A program made the position numbers and the translations under genes. Shown here piece by piece: positions 52,954-61,969 of a stretch of 64,000 nucleotides of DNA. The notes under the pieces are model-generated. The model was not told where the DNA came from. It saw nothing but the letters and a program-made list of their open reading frames with translations, and made no database searches. The number at the start of each line of letters is the position of its first letter. Within the stretch, counting starts at the first letter, position 1. This stretch comes from JAFGSG01 sp964626055 (GTDB lineage: Bacteria > Spirochaetota > UBA4802 > JAFGDQ01), in assembly GCA_964626055.1 (NCBI GenBank), contig CAZVDF010000003.1:51400-115399 (forward strand). Reading direction: 5' to 3'.

Positions 52954-54529
52954 AAAGTTATACTGTTTTCTGATCTCGCTTTTAATATTCGATTTTTCGC
53001 TTTATGCGCAGGAGGTAAAACAAAACAAGAGAAAGGAGGCAAGCATTTCAATTGGCGGCTCTGCGTTGACTCTTGAACAGGCAATTGATATTGTCTTAAA
53101 GCAAAACCTGGTACTGCAGTCAGCTAAATACGATGTTATTATGAGCGATACCGCCTACGAGAAAGCGCAGAAGAAATACTCGACTAACGTGAATCTCGAA
53201 GGCGGATACATGCAGCAGGAACTGCCTCCGTCGAGAAGTTCTTCTATGACAGGCACAAAGCAATGGCAGTATGATGCAGGTCTTTCAATCTCAAAACTAT
53301 TCTCAACCGGTACAACGATCTCAGCCGGAGTAAAGGAAGTATTTTTTGACGCAAACGATACTTCCACAGCACAAATGATCCCAATTTATGATTCTAACGG
53401 GAATTATACCGGCGATATGCCATACAGATCATCAACCGATCCAGCATACCACAAACCTGTGCTATTCGCAAGCATACAACAGGAATTGCTGAAAAACGCA
53501 TTCGGCGTTTCGGACCGCAGACTGAATAAAATGCTCGAAAACCAGACCGAGATACAGCGCTCGGCTCTTATAAATATGCTGGCCGGACTTGTAGTTAATA
53601 CTCTTGTGGATTACTGGAACATTACAGTACAAAAATCCGCTATGGAAACCGCCCAGGCGGCTCTTGAATCCAACACGCGCGTTCGGGGGATAATAGCCCG
53701 TAATGCAGGATTCGGCTTATCCGAAAAGTACGAGTTGAATCAGTACAATGCCCTTGTAGCATCTTCCGAAGCGAATCTGCATGCAACCAGACAACGCTAC
53801 AATGAAGCTGTACGCAAACTGCTGCGGACTATAGACATGCCGCCAGAAACCCAGGTAAGCGGTGTTACAGATCTCCTTGACGAATTGCCCGTACTGAACC
53901 CCGAAGCCTCGCTTAAAACAGGCTTTGAGAAACGCGTAGATTACAAAAATGCGCTGCTTACTCTTGAAAACGCAAAAACAGAACTGGCCATGCAGGAAAA
54001 CAACGCTTTGCCTTCGCTTACAGTATCTCTTGGAGTGACGAGCCAGGGGCAGGATAAAGATATGAAAGAAGCATTCGATCAGACCTCGGCAGGCGAGTAT
54101 ACGGGATGGCAGGCGCGCGCGAAGCTCTCCTATCCGCTGGACGACAGCGACATTAAAGCCAGTGTACGGAACGCATCATTAAAACAAAAGCAGGCCGAAC
54201 TTAATTTAAAAAATATTAAAATGGAAATAAGAGATGATATTCTTAACAGGATGGAACAGGTCGAATCACAGCATAAAATGCTGGTCAACTCTCGAACAGC
54301 AGCGAGGGAAGCAGACCTCTATTATAAAAACGCGCTCAGACGTTTTGAACAGGGGAAGGTCACAGCAGTCACAATGAAGCTCGCAATTGACGCTATGGTG
54401 CAGTCGCGTTATCAGGCACTCAATTCTCTTGTGCAGTACAACGTGTCTTTGCTTCTTTTCGATCTTGCGAAGAACGAAGTCTTCGACCGCTATCACGTAG
54501 ATGTCGAAAAATATCTTAAAACCAATTAA
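52946..54529 (+). CDS. TolC-family outer-membrane efflux protein
   Basis: This 527-residue protein has a signal peptide (~1-20, LLIFDFSLYAQ). Two OEP repeats form the barrel/tunnel: SGALTLEQAIDIVL-like N-terminal (ALTLEQAIDIVLKQN), then coiled-coil helices, and a second repeat from about residue 330. It is the exit duct of the RND pump encoded 11 bp downstream. Its gene overlaps the TetR gene by 8 nt. Confidence 0.88.
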   Translation: MSKKLYCFLISLLIFDFSLYAQEVKQNKRKEASISIGGSALTLEQAIDIVLKQNLVLQSAKYDVIMSDTAYEKAQKKYSTNVNLEGGYMQQELPPSRSSSMTGTKQWQYDAGLSISKLFSTGTTISAGVKEVFFDANDTSTAQMIPIYDSNGNYTGDMPYRSSTDPAYHKPVLFASIQQELLKNAFGVSDRRLNKMLENQTEIQRSALINMLAGLVVNTLVDYWNITVQKSAMETAQAALESNTRVRGIIARNAGFGLSEKYELNQYNALVASSEANLHATRQRYNEAVRKLLRTIDMPPETQVSGVTDLLDELPVLNPEASLKTGFEKRVDYKNALLTLENAKTELAMQENNALPSLTVSLGVTSQGQDKDMKEAFDQTSAGEYTGWQARAKLSYPLDDSDIKASVRNASLKQKQAELNLKNIKMEIRDDILNRMEQVESQHKMLVNSRTAAREADLYYKNALRRFEQGKVTAVTMKLAIDAMVQSRYQALNSLVQYNVSLLLFDLAKNEVFDRYHVDVEKYLKTN

Positions 54530-54540
54530 GGAATGAATAT

Positions 54541-57500
54541 ATGAATTTAGCGCGTTTATCGATTAAAAGACCGATTTTAATAGCCTGCATAGTATTAATT
54601 ATGTTCATAACAGGAATGATAGGATTAAACAGAATGGGTGTGGATATATATCCACCTGTGGACTTTCCGGTTGTTACCGTCACAACGTTCTATACGGGAG
54701 CAAGCCCTGAAGAAATCGAAAAGCTCATATCCAAGCCGCTTGAAGAGCAGATCAGCACAATCTCGGGCATTAAAAATCTGTCATCCCGCAATATGGAAGG
54801 TTATTCCTTAGTGATTGCGGAATTCACCTATGAAACAGATACGAAATATGCAGAGCAGAAAATGCGCGAGAAAGTCGATCTCGCGCGCAATAATCTGCCG
54901 GATGACCTGCTGGACGAGCCCCTGATAAAACAATTTGATCCGAGCGACAGCCCCATACTCACACTGGCTCTCAGCGCTGATCTCTCACCCGCAGACCTGT
55001 ACGACCTTGCGAAAGAACGCATCAAGCCTCTCATAGAACAAAGCGACGGGGTGGGAGAAGTGCAGCTCTCGGGAGGGACCAGGAGAGAAATCCAAGTAGA
55101 GCTTGACCGAAAAAAACTAAATGAATACAGCATCCCGGCTTTTGTGGTGGCAAATCAGCTCAGAAACACCGGGGTGAACGTGCCCGTCGGCAAATTCGAT
55201 AAAGGCGCGAACTCCACTCTTTTCAGAACCATAGGTGAATACAGAAATCTCGGGCAGATAAGGAAGAGCATTGTAAGTTTTTCAGGAGATGTCAATAACT
55301 CAATAACAATTGACAAGCTGGGAACAGTCCGCGACGGAGCCATGGATGCAACAACAATAGCTTCAATTTATTCCGCAAGTGACGATTCTGTTAAAAATCC
55401 GGGATTCTTCAATAAACTGTTCTCGGGCAATAAAAAAGAAAAACGAAAAATGGAAACCCGGCCATGTATATTAATTGATGTGCTCAAACAATCTGGCGCA
55501 AATCCTGTTGATGTTGTGGATAAAATCAATGCCAAAATGCCGCAGATCAATGATATTATTAAAAGTACAGAAGGTAAACCGAAATTATTTTATGTTTTCG
55601 ACAGCGCCAAATATATCAGAAGCAACATAGATGATGTCTTTGAGACCATGATAATAGGCATTATACTTGCCGTAATTGTTGTATATTTTTTCCTCGGCAA
55701 TGTTCGTTCAACAATAATAACAGGCATTGCAATACCTAACAGCCTTATTGGCGGATGCCTTCTCATGTACGTTATGGGTTTCACAATAAACATGATGAGC
55801 CTTATGGCTTTATCGCTTACAGTCGGATTGCTTGTTGACGATGCCATCGTGGTCCGGGAGAATATTTTCCGCAAACTCGAAGCGAAAATGCATCCGATTA
55901 AAGCAGCGGAGATAGGCACAACGGAGGTGATGCTGGCCGTTATCGCAACTACCCTTACTATCATAGCCGTATTTTTGCCAATCGGATTCCTGCAGGGGAT
56001 TATGGGCCGTTTTTTCAAGCAATTCGGGCTCACTGTTGTATTCGCAATGTGTATAAGTTTATTTGATGCCCTTGCTGTTGCGCCGCTTCTCTCTGCATAT
56101 TTTGCAGGTTCTGTCCATAAGTCAAAAAATAAGGTAGTAATAATTTTCGACAGGTTCCAGGATAAGCTCGACTCATTATATGAAAAAATCGCCAGGTTCG
56201 GCCTCAACCGGCCTCTTCTCATTATCGGTATTACGCTGCTTATTTTCATAGTCAGCTGCGGAGCCTTCGGCATCGTTAAAAAAACATTCATGTCGGAGAC
56301 AGACCAGGCTGAATTGCTTGTAAACTTTGAAATGCCTACCAAAACAAGCTTGATGGGCTCTTACGAAGTCGCCAATAAAATGGCGGAGAGATTAAAGACC
56401 ATACAGGATCTGAACTATATGACCATTCAGGCCGGCAATAGCAGCAATGAAGACAACAAAGGCAGTATCGGCATATTCATGTTCCCCCGGGATGAGCGGG
56501 AGGAAAAAGACATGGATAAATTAAAAAAGGAAATCAGGAAAATACTTGCGGAATTCGAATATGCCAAGCCTTCCCTGGGCGCTTTCTCCAGAACTTCGAT
56601 GGGAACAAGCAAGGCTTATACTATGATTATTACCGGTGAAGATCTCGATGATCTGAATTCTTATGCAGACCAGCTTATGGAAAAGCTGACTAAAATCCCC
56701 GATCTGATCGAAATCACATCGAGCTATCTTCCGGGTAAGCCGGAATTCCAGGTTATGCTCGACGAGCAGAAAATGCAGATGCTCGGCGTTGCAAACAGGA
56801 TCGCAGGACTGGAGCTGCGATATCATGTCGACGGAGTTGTGCCTGCTAAATTCCGCGACAGGGGCCTCGAATACGACATACGTCTGAGGCTTAAACCCGA
56901 TCAGCGCGATCTCTCTCGGACTTTTAAAGAGACTTACGTGCCGAATATTCAGAACAAGATGATACCGCTGACTGCAATTGCCAGAGGCGAGAATAAAATC
57001 GGACAGGCGCAGATATTAAGACAAAACAGGGCAAGGGCAGTTCAAATCAGAGCCAACATAGCCCCGAAAGGCGCTATAGGAACGGCCATAGCCCGCACTG
57101 AGGAAATCCTGAAAAAGGAATTACCGCTGCATAAAGGCATGACCTATAAATTTATCGGCCAGGCTGATGCATTTCAGGATACTGTGGAAAATATCGTAGT
57201 GGCATTTGTGTTGTCCATAATTTTCATTTATCTCATTTTAGCCAGCCTCTATGAATCTTTCTTCACCCCGATTACTATTCTTATAGCTCTTCCGCCTGCG
57301 CTTTCCGGAGCATTTTTTGCCTTGCTCCTGACAGGCAAAAACATGGATATGTTCGGCATGATCGGGCTCATCATGCTTCTGGGTCTTGTGACCAAAAACT
57401 CAATTCTGCTGGTCGATTTTGCGCTCGAAGGTGTGCGTTCGGGCATGAGCAGGAATGAAGCGATTATAAGAGCTGGCCGCATCAGGCTCCGTCCTATCCT

Positions 57501-57798
57501 CATGACCACATTCGCAATGCTGGCAGGCACGCTTCCCATGGCTCTTGGGGTCGGAGAAGCAGCAAGCTATAGAACAGGGATGGGTGTTGTTATTATAGGA
57601 GGACTTATAATATCAACCGGCATCACCCTGCTTGTTGTGCCGGCGATCTTCGGTTATATAGACAGGTTCAGGGAATTTATAGAAAGCAAATTCAGGCCGA
57701 AAGAGCATGATAAATTGAATCACGTCTCTTCCGAAGAGATCATGATGGAGGAATTTAAAAACGCGAATAAGAGCAAAGGAGCTAAGAAGAAAAAATAG
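54541..57798 (+). CDS. RND-family efflux transporter
   Basis: This 1085-residue inner-membrane proton antiporter has TM helix 1 at 10-30 and the Asp pair in TM4 (VGLLVDDAIVVREN). The Lys in TM10 (LLGLVTKNSILLVDF) completes the relay. Two large periplasmic loops hold the porter domains. A Lys/Glu-rich insertion near residue 290-310 (FSGNKKEKRKME) is atypical. No periplasmic adaptor (HlyD-type) gene lies in the operon, although RND pumps normally need one. The next feature is a strong terminator. Confidence 0.92.
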   Translation: MNLARLSIKRPILIACIVLIMFITGMIGLNRMGVDIYPPVDFPVVTVTTFYTGASPEEIEKLISKPLEEQISTISGIKNLSSRNMEGYSLVIAEFTYETDTKYAEQKMREKVDLARNNLPDDLLDEPLIKQFDPSDSPILTLALSADLSPADLYDLAKERIKPLIEQSDGVGEVQLSGGTRREIQVELDRKKLNEYSIPAFVVANQLRNTGVNVPVGKFDKGANSTLFRTIGEYRNLGQIRKSIVSFSGDVNNSITIDKLGTVRDGAMDATTIASIYSASDDSVKNPGFFNKLFSGNKKEKRKMETRPCILIDVLKQSGANPVDVVDKINAKMPQINDIIKSTEGKPKLFYVFDSAKYIRSNIDDVFETMIIGIILAVIVVYFFLGNVRSTIITGIAIPNSLIGGCLLMYVMGFTINMMSLMALSLTVGLLVDDAIVVRENIFRKLEAKMHPIKAAEIGTTEVMLAVIATTLTIIAVFLPIGFLQGIMGRFFKQFGLTVVFAMCISLFDALAVAPLLSAYFAGSVHKSKNKVVIIFDRFQDKLDSLYEKIARFGLNRPLLIIGITLLIFIVSCGAFGIVKKTFMSETDQAELLVNFEMPTKTSLMGSYEVANKMAERLKTIQDLNYMTIQAGNSSNEDNKGSIGIFMFPRDEREEKDMDKLKKEIRKILAEFEYAKPSLGAFSRTSMGTSKAYTMIITGEDLDDLNSYADQLMEKLTKIPDLIEITSSYLPGKPEFQVMLDEQKMQMLGVANRIAGLELRYHVDGVVPAKFRDRGLEYDIRLRLKPDQRDLSRTFKETYVPNIQNKMIPLTAIARGENKIGQAQILRQNRARAVQIRANIAPKGAIGTAIARTEEILKKELPLHKGMTYKFIGQADAFQDTVENIVVAFVLSIIFIYLILASLYESFFTPITILIALPPALSGAFFALLLTGKNMDMFGMIGLIMLLGLVTKNSILLVDFALEGVRSGMSRNEAIIRAGRIRLRPILMTTFAMLAGTLPMALGVGEAASYRTGMGVVIIGGLIISTGITLLVVPAIFGYIDRFREFIESKFRPKEHDKLNHVSSEEIMMEEFKNANKSKGAKKKK

Positions 57799-57807
57799 AA
57801 TTTAAAC

Positions 57808-57838
57808 AGAACAGGGGACTTAAGCCCCCTGTTCTTTA
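57808..57838. terminator. Bidirectional terminator
   Basis: AGAACAGGGG pairs perfectly with CCCCTGTTCT over 10 bp around an 8-nt loop, with a short T-run. It serves the plus-strand RND gene and the convergent minus-strand DUF4190 gene. Confidence 0.8.
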
Positions 57839-57845
57839 TAATTAT

Positions 57846-58202
57846 TTATTTCATTTTCTTCTGCAGATCCTGCAGTTCTTTTAATTTTTCCTGCATTTCC
57901 TTTACTTCTATACTGTCCGCTGTTGGTATGTTTTTCATTATTTTTTCCAATTCTCCTGAACTGGTAGCAGCTGCTCCCGCAAAAACGATAGTCCATAAAA
58001 ATATTAAAATTATTGCTGCCCCATTTAAAGCTATTCCAGCAATACTCATTCCTTTTGGTTCTTTCTTTTTCGATTTTAAAACAACTTCAACTATACCTAA
58101 AACAAGACCTACAATAGCAGGTATAAAAGCAAAATAATTACAAAATGGAATAAATCCTAAAATTGCAGAAACTATTCCAATTACCATAGAAGCAATACCC
58201 AT
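57846..58202 (-). CDS. DUF4190-like membrane protein with shared C-terminal tail
   Basis: This is a 118-residue protein with two TM regions (~5-37 and ~50-78) in a Gly/Ile-rich pattern close to DUF4190. The last ~31 residues (PTADSIEVKEMQEKLKELQD, then LQKKMK) are a charged helix nearly identical to the tail of the YIP1-like protein at 58767-59453. The DUF2752 gene lies 19 bp upstream on the same strand. Function is unknown. Confidence 0.7.
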   Translation of the reverse strand: MGIASMVIGIVSAILGFIPFCNYFAFIPAIVGLVLGIVEVVLKSKKKEPKGMSIAGIALNGAAIILIFLWTIVFAGAAATSSGELEKIMKNIPTADSIEVKEMQEKLKELQDLQKKMK

Positions 58203-58221
58203 ATAAAATTCCTCCTATTTT

Positions 58222-58653
58222 TTATATATTTATAAAATAAATTAAAAAAATTACAAAAGAGACAGTATGAAGCAATATATCACTAATAATAATTCTTATA
58301 ATATATTTGATAACATAATTTTTTAAAAATTGAATAAAAAGTCGTAAAAATAATTCAAAAGTAATAAAGATTATGACTATTATGGATAATTTATTCTTTA
58401 TTCCATTAAAATTAAGATTAGTATAAACATACCAAAAATCTGTTGTAATAGAACAAAAGGGACAAGCACTTCCTGTAATATTTTTATATGGACAAATCCA
58501 TAATGCCGGAAAGATTCTTTCTAAAACAACTGAAAGTAATGGGAAAAAAAGGATGAACAAACAAAAACCTAGTAAAGTTATATTAATAATATTATAATTA
58601 TTTGATAAGGTATATTTTTTATCTATTTGTTTCTCTTGGGGTGTCATACTCAA
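58222..58653 (-). CDS. DUF2752-like membrane protein
   Basis: This 143-residue protein has three TM helices (~25-48, ~82-108, ~115-140). Between the first two is the DUF2752 Cys-rich loop, CPYKNITGSACPFCSITTDF. The Cys residues may bind a metal or form a disulfide. No function is known. It lies between the two tail-sharing proteins. Confidence 0.72.
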   Translation of the reverse strand: MSMTPQEKQIDKKYTLSNNYNIINITLLGFCLFILFFPLLSVVLERIFPALWICPYKNITGSACPFCSITTDFWYVYTNLNFNGIKNKLSIIVIIFITFELFLRLFIQFLKNYVIKYIIRIIISDILLHTVSFVIFLIYFINI

Positions 58654-58766
58654 TTAATTATTCGTTGTTATAAAAAATATTCTTAGAACACCCCAAAAGA
58701 AATAAGCAATTGAATAAAATCTTTAATACAAGTGTTAAAATTTATAAATACTTACAAATCGATACT

Positions 58767-59453
58767 TTATTTCATTTTATTCTGCAGCTCCTGCAGTTCT
58801 TTTAGTTTTTCCTGCATTTCCTTTACTTCTTTACTATCTGCAGTAGGAAGGTTTTTCATCATTTCGCTGGAATATTTATTTGCCACTTTCCCGCACATTA
58901 GAGCACCAAGAGAGAAGATAAGAACAAGAACTCCAAGAACTATAGATACAATTTTCGATGTCTGTTCCTTTGCTCCAAGTGCATTCACAAGTGCAATATA
59001 AAGTAAATATAAACTATAGAGAGAAATTAAAAGTAATAATATCCTACTAAATGTTGGACTTACAAACTGTAAAAAAATAAATAATGCAAAAATTGGTAAT
59101 AACACCATTAAAGCAGCTGATACTCTTGTATTTGCTTCAAAATTAGTATTTCCACCGCATATTGCAGAAATTATTAAAATAATAATTGCATCAATAAAAA
59201 GCCCAATAATGCCTATAATTATATAAGTAAATAAGGCTCCAATACCTCCAGCAATACCCACAAACCCAGACAACAACAGTATTGTTAATATTAAAGCAAT
59301 TATGCCTGCCACAATCCCGTAAATTAATGCCTTAATGATCGGCTCGCCAAATCCGCCTGTCTTTGCCATCGACGAAAAATACTGCTTCGGGCCTGTTAAA
59401 ACATTTTTTGATTCTTCAATAAATTTTGAAAAGTTGAAACCGGATTCTGCCAT
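58767..59453 (-). CDS. YIP1-family membrane protein with shared C-terminal tail
   Basis: This 228-residue protein has about five TM helices (~40-195) in the YIP1 pattern, with LTGPKQYFSSMAK and GFGEPIIKALIYGIVAG near the start. The tail (PTADSKEVKEMQEKLKELQE, then LQNKMK) is nearly the same as that of the DUF4190-like protein, although the membrane domains are unrelated. Probably an inner-membrane protein of unknown function. Confidence 0.75.
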   Translation of the reverse strand: MAESGFNFSKFIEESKNVLTGPKQYFSSMAKTGGFGEPIIKALIYGIVAGIIALILTILLLSGFVGIAGGIGALFTYIIIGIIGLFIDAIIILIISAICGGNTNFEANTRVSAALMVLLPIFALFIFLQFVSPTFSRILLLLISLYSLYLLYIALVNALGAKEQTSKIVSIVLGVLVLIFSLGALMCGKVANKYSSEMMKNLPTADSKEVKEMQEKLKELQELQNKMK

Positions 59454-59650
59454 AAAATCCTCCTGAAAAGATTATTATAACGCGTCAATATGAACACATA
59501 ATTATCATTATTATTGTCATAATGTCAAGATATTATGCGAATCGAACGGTAAATTTATGTATAATTAATTCTTGACAGTGATCTCGGAATATCGTGACAT
59601 AACTGATAAATAGAATGTTTGCATATGTTTTAAGGAAAAGGAGATTTACT

Positions 59651-60964
59651 TTGAAAAAAGAAGAGATCAAAAAGCCGGAAGGTAAATTGGGTATTGTCAT
59701 ACCCGGATTAGGGGCAGTAAGCACTACATTTATTGCCGGTGTTCTGCGCATAAAGAAAGGACTGAGCCTGCCGATAGGATCATTGACGCAAATGGGCAAG
59801 ATCAGAATCGGAAAAGGCGATAACGCGAAAGACATTAATATAAAGGAATTCGTACCGCTGGCGGATCTGAACGAGCTGGAATTCGGAGGGTGGGATATAT
59901 TTGAAGACGACGCATATGAATCCGCGTGCAATGCCGCAGTTTTAAAATCCGAGGATCTTGAGCCGATAAAAAAAGAGCTTTCGGCAATTAAGCCGTGGAA
60001 GGGTGTTTTTAACAGACATTTTGTTAAAAAACTGGATGGGAAATGGGTAAAAAAAGCCGCCTCTTATATGGATCTTGCCCAGATGGTTAAAGACGACATC
60101 CTGAACTTTAAAAAGGAAAAAAACCTTACAAGAGTGATAATGGTCTGGTGTGGAAGCACTGAGATCTACCAGGAAATTGAACCCGGCGTGCATGATACGC
60201 TTGCGAATTTCGAAAAAGGACTACAAGCCAGCAACCCGAAGATTGCTCCAAGCATGATCTATGCGTATGCCGCTCTGGACCTCGGCATTCCTTACGCGAA
60301 CGGCGCGCCGAACCTGTGCACGGACATCCCTGCCCTCCGCGAACTCGCCGACAGGAAAAAAGTCCCCATTACCGGCAAGGATTTTAAAACGGGACAAACA
60401 TTAATGAAAACAATTCTGGGACCTGGATTCAAGGCCAGGATGCTCGGTGTTGACGGATGGTTCTCGACCAATATCCTCGGCAACCGCGACGGAGAAGTGC
60501 TGGATGATCCCGGCTCTTTTAAAACAAAAGAAGTCAGCAAGCTTTCGGTGCTTGACCGTATATTCCAGCCTGAATTATACCCCGATCTGTATAAGGACTA
60601 TTATCATAAAGTTACGATTAATTACTATCCTCCGAGGGGAGACAACAAAGAAGGCTGGGACAATATTGACATATTCGGCTGGCTCGGATACCCGATGCAG
60701 ATAAAAGTGGACTTTCTGTGCAGGGATTCGATACTGGCTGCGCCCATAGTTCTTGACCTTGCATTGCTTCTGGATCTTGCACAGAGATCGCAGATGTTCG
60801 GGATACAGGAATGGCTTTCTTTCTACTGGAAAAGCCCAATGCACGAACCGGAACTGCATCCGACTCACGACCTGTTCGTCCAGCTAATGAAACTCAAGAA
60901 CACTCTGCGCTGGCTCATGGATGTGCCTCCGGTAACATTCCTGGGCTCGGAATCCTACGATTAA
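59651..60964 (+). CDS. Inositol-3-phosphate synthase
   Basis: This 437-residue enzyme converts glucose-6-P to inositol-3-P. The start is TTG at 59651 (MKKEEIKKPEGK), because AAGGAG lies 7 nt upstream; the frame is open 12 codons further but has no site. Motifs are GIVIPGLGAVSTTFIAG (NAD-binding), SLPIGSLTQMGKIRIGK, MVWCGSTEIY and NILGNRDGEVLDDP. Bacteria with this enzyme often make inositol phospholipids or compatible solutes. A terminator follows. Confidence 0.9.
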   Translation: MKKEEIKKPEGKLGIVIPGLGAVSTTFIAGVLRIKKGLSLPIGSLTQMGKIRIGKGDNAKDINIKEFVPLADLNELEFGGWDIFEDDAYESACNAAVLKSEDLEPIKKELSAIKPWKGVFNRHFVKKLDGKWVKKAASYMDLAQMVKDDILNFKKEKNLTRVIMVWCGSTEIYQEIEPGVHDTLANFEKGLQASNPKIAPSMIYAYAALDLGIPYANGAPNLCTDIPALRELADRKKVPITGKDFKTGQTLMKTILGPGFKARMLGVDGWFSTNILGNRDGEVLDDPGSFKTKEVSKLSVLDRIFQPELYPDLYKDYYHKVTINYYPPRGDNKEGWDNIDIFGWLGYPMQIKVDFLCRDSILAAPIVLDLALLLDLAQRSQMFGIQEWLSFYWKSPMHEPELHPTHDLFVQLMKLKNTLRWLMDVPPVTFLGSESYD

Positions 60965-60977
60965 AATCGCAGATTTC

Positions 60978-61010
60978 AGGGCGGACATCAAAGTTCGCCC
61001 TTTTCGTTTT
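60978..61010 (+). terminator. Rho-independent terminator after inositol-phosphate synthase
   Basis: AGGGCGGAC pairs with GTTCGCCCT (9 bp, one G-T) around ATCAAA, followed by TTTTCGTTTT. It lies 14 bp past the stop of the inositol-phosphate synthase gene. Confidence 0.85.
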
Positions 61011-61024
61011 ATTTGAATTATTTT

Positions 61025-61060
61025 GTTCAAGCTGACTGACTTTTCATACGCTAGATGAAT
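61025..61060 (+). repeat. Dispersed ~53-bp motif, partial copy
   Basis: GTTCAAGCTGACTGACTTTT and the following ACGCTA match the left half of the copies at 33336 and 38509. The right half is diverged. Confidence 0.45.
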
Positions 61061-61102
61061 ATTTTAATTGATTAAACCTGCTATATTTTAAATTTTACAT
61101 CC

Positions 61103-61969
61103 ATGAACAATACATCCTCCGCAGACAAAGGCAAATGGATAAAAGATCTGATAGAAGACTTTATCCGGTCTTCTGAAAATTCCCTCGAAAACACCTCCCA
61201 TGATAAAGCTTTTGAGAAACCGCTTACAGGATTTGCAAAAGGAAATGATCCCATATTCGAAGAATTAAAAAAAGACATAGGCTCCTTTTATATGACGCCT
61301 CTGGAAGCCTTTAGAAAAGTTTTTCCTGATTTATCTGCAAAAGCAGATGAATTAACTGTAATAAGCTGGATACTCCCACACATAAATCAGACAAAGATCG
61401 ACAACAGAAAAGAAAAGACGTTTCCATCCGAACGCTGGGCAAGAGGAAAAAAATTCGGCGTTCTTGTAAATGTAAAACTTCAGAAATATCTGATCGCGAA
61501 ACTGGAAGAAGCAGGCTGCAAAGTCATGGCGCCCTGCGATCCGTCATGCTGGTCAGAGCAAAAATCCGCAAAATACGGTTATGCCTCCACATGGTCCGAA
61601 AGACATACGGCATATGCAGCCGGTCTCGGCACATTCGGACTGTGCGACGGCTTGATTACTCCGATTGGTAAAGCGATGAGATGCGGTTCTATTATCGCGC
61701 ATATTAATATCGAGCCGACAAAAAGACCCTATACAAATCACAACGAATACTGCCTTTTTCTGAGTGAAGGCACATGCGGTAAATGCATAATAAGATGCCC
61801 GGCCGGAGCTATTACCGAAAAAGGGCATAATAAAGAAAAATGCAGAGCATACGTTGACGGCATCTGCGTTGAATATGCAAAGAATAATTACGATCTCGAT
61901 GTTAATTCCTGCGGGCTTTGCCAGACAAAAGTGCCGTGCGAGTCTGGAATTCCTAAAAGTCGTTGCTGA
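61103..61969 (+). CDS. 4Fe-4S protein related to epoxyqueuosine-reductase-type enzymes
   Basis: This 288-residue protein carries a ferredoxin-like cluster motif CGKCIIRCPAGAI near residue 231 and more Cys in EKCRAY, DGIC and NSCGLCQTKVPCE, enough for two [4Fe-4S] clusters. The middle segment (WSERHTAYAAGLGTFGLCDG) is typical of QueG-like proteins. The N-terminal ~100 residues are unlike QueG. The enzyme may be a related reductase rather than QueG itself. Its last 17 nt overlap the convergent FlgO-like gene. Confidence 0.8.
   Translation: MNNTSSADKGKWIKDLIEDFIRSSENSLENTSHDKAFEKPLTGFAKGNDPIFEELKKDIGSFYMTPLEAFRKVFPDLSAKADELTVISWILPHINQTKIDNRKEKTFPSERWARGKKFGVLVNVKLQKYLIAKLEEAGCKVMAPCDPSCWSEQKSAKYGYASTWSERHTAYAAGLGTFGLCDGLITPIGKAMRCGSIIAHINIEPTKRPYTNHNEYCLFLSEGTCGKCIIRCPAGAITEKGHNKEKCRAYVDGICVEYAKNNYDLDVNSCGLCQTKVPCESGIPKSRC

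Noticed and set aside
59560..59603. TTGACA at 59572 as promoter of the inositol-phosphate synthase gene
   Set aside because: No -10 at a suitable spacing; a nearby TATAAT lies on the wrong side of it.
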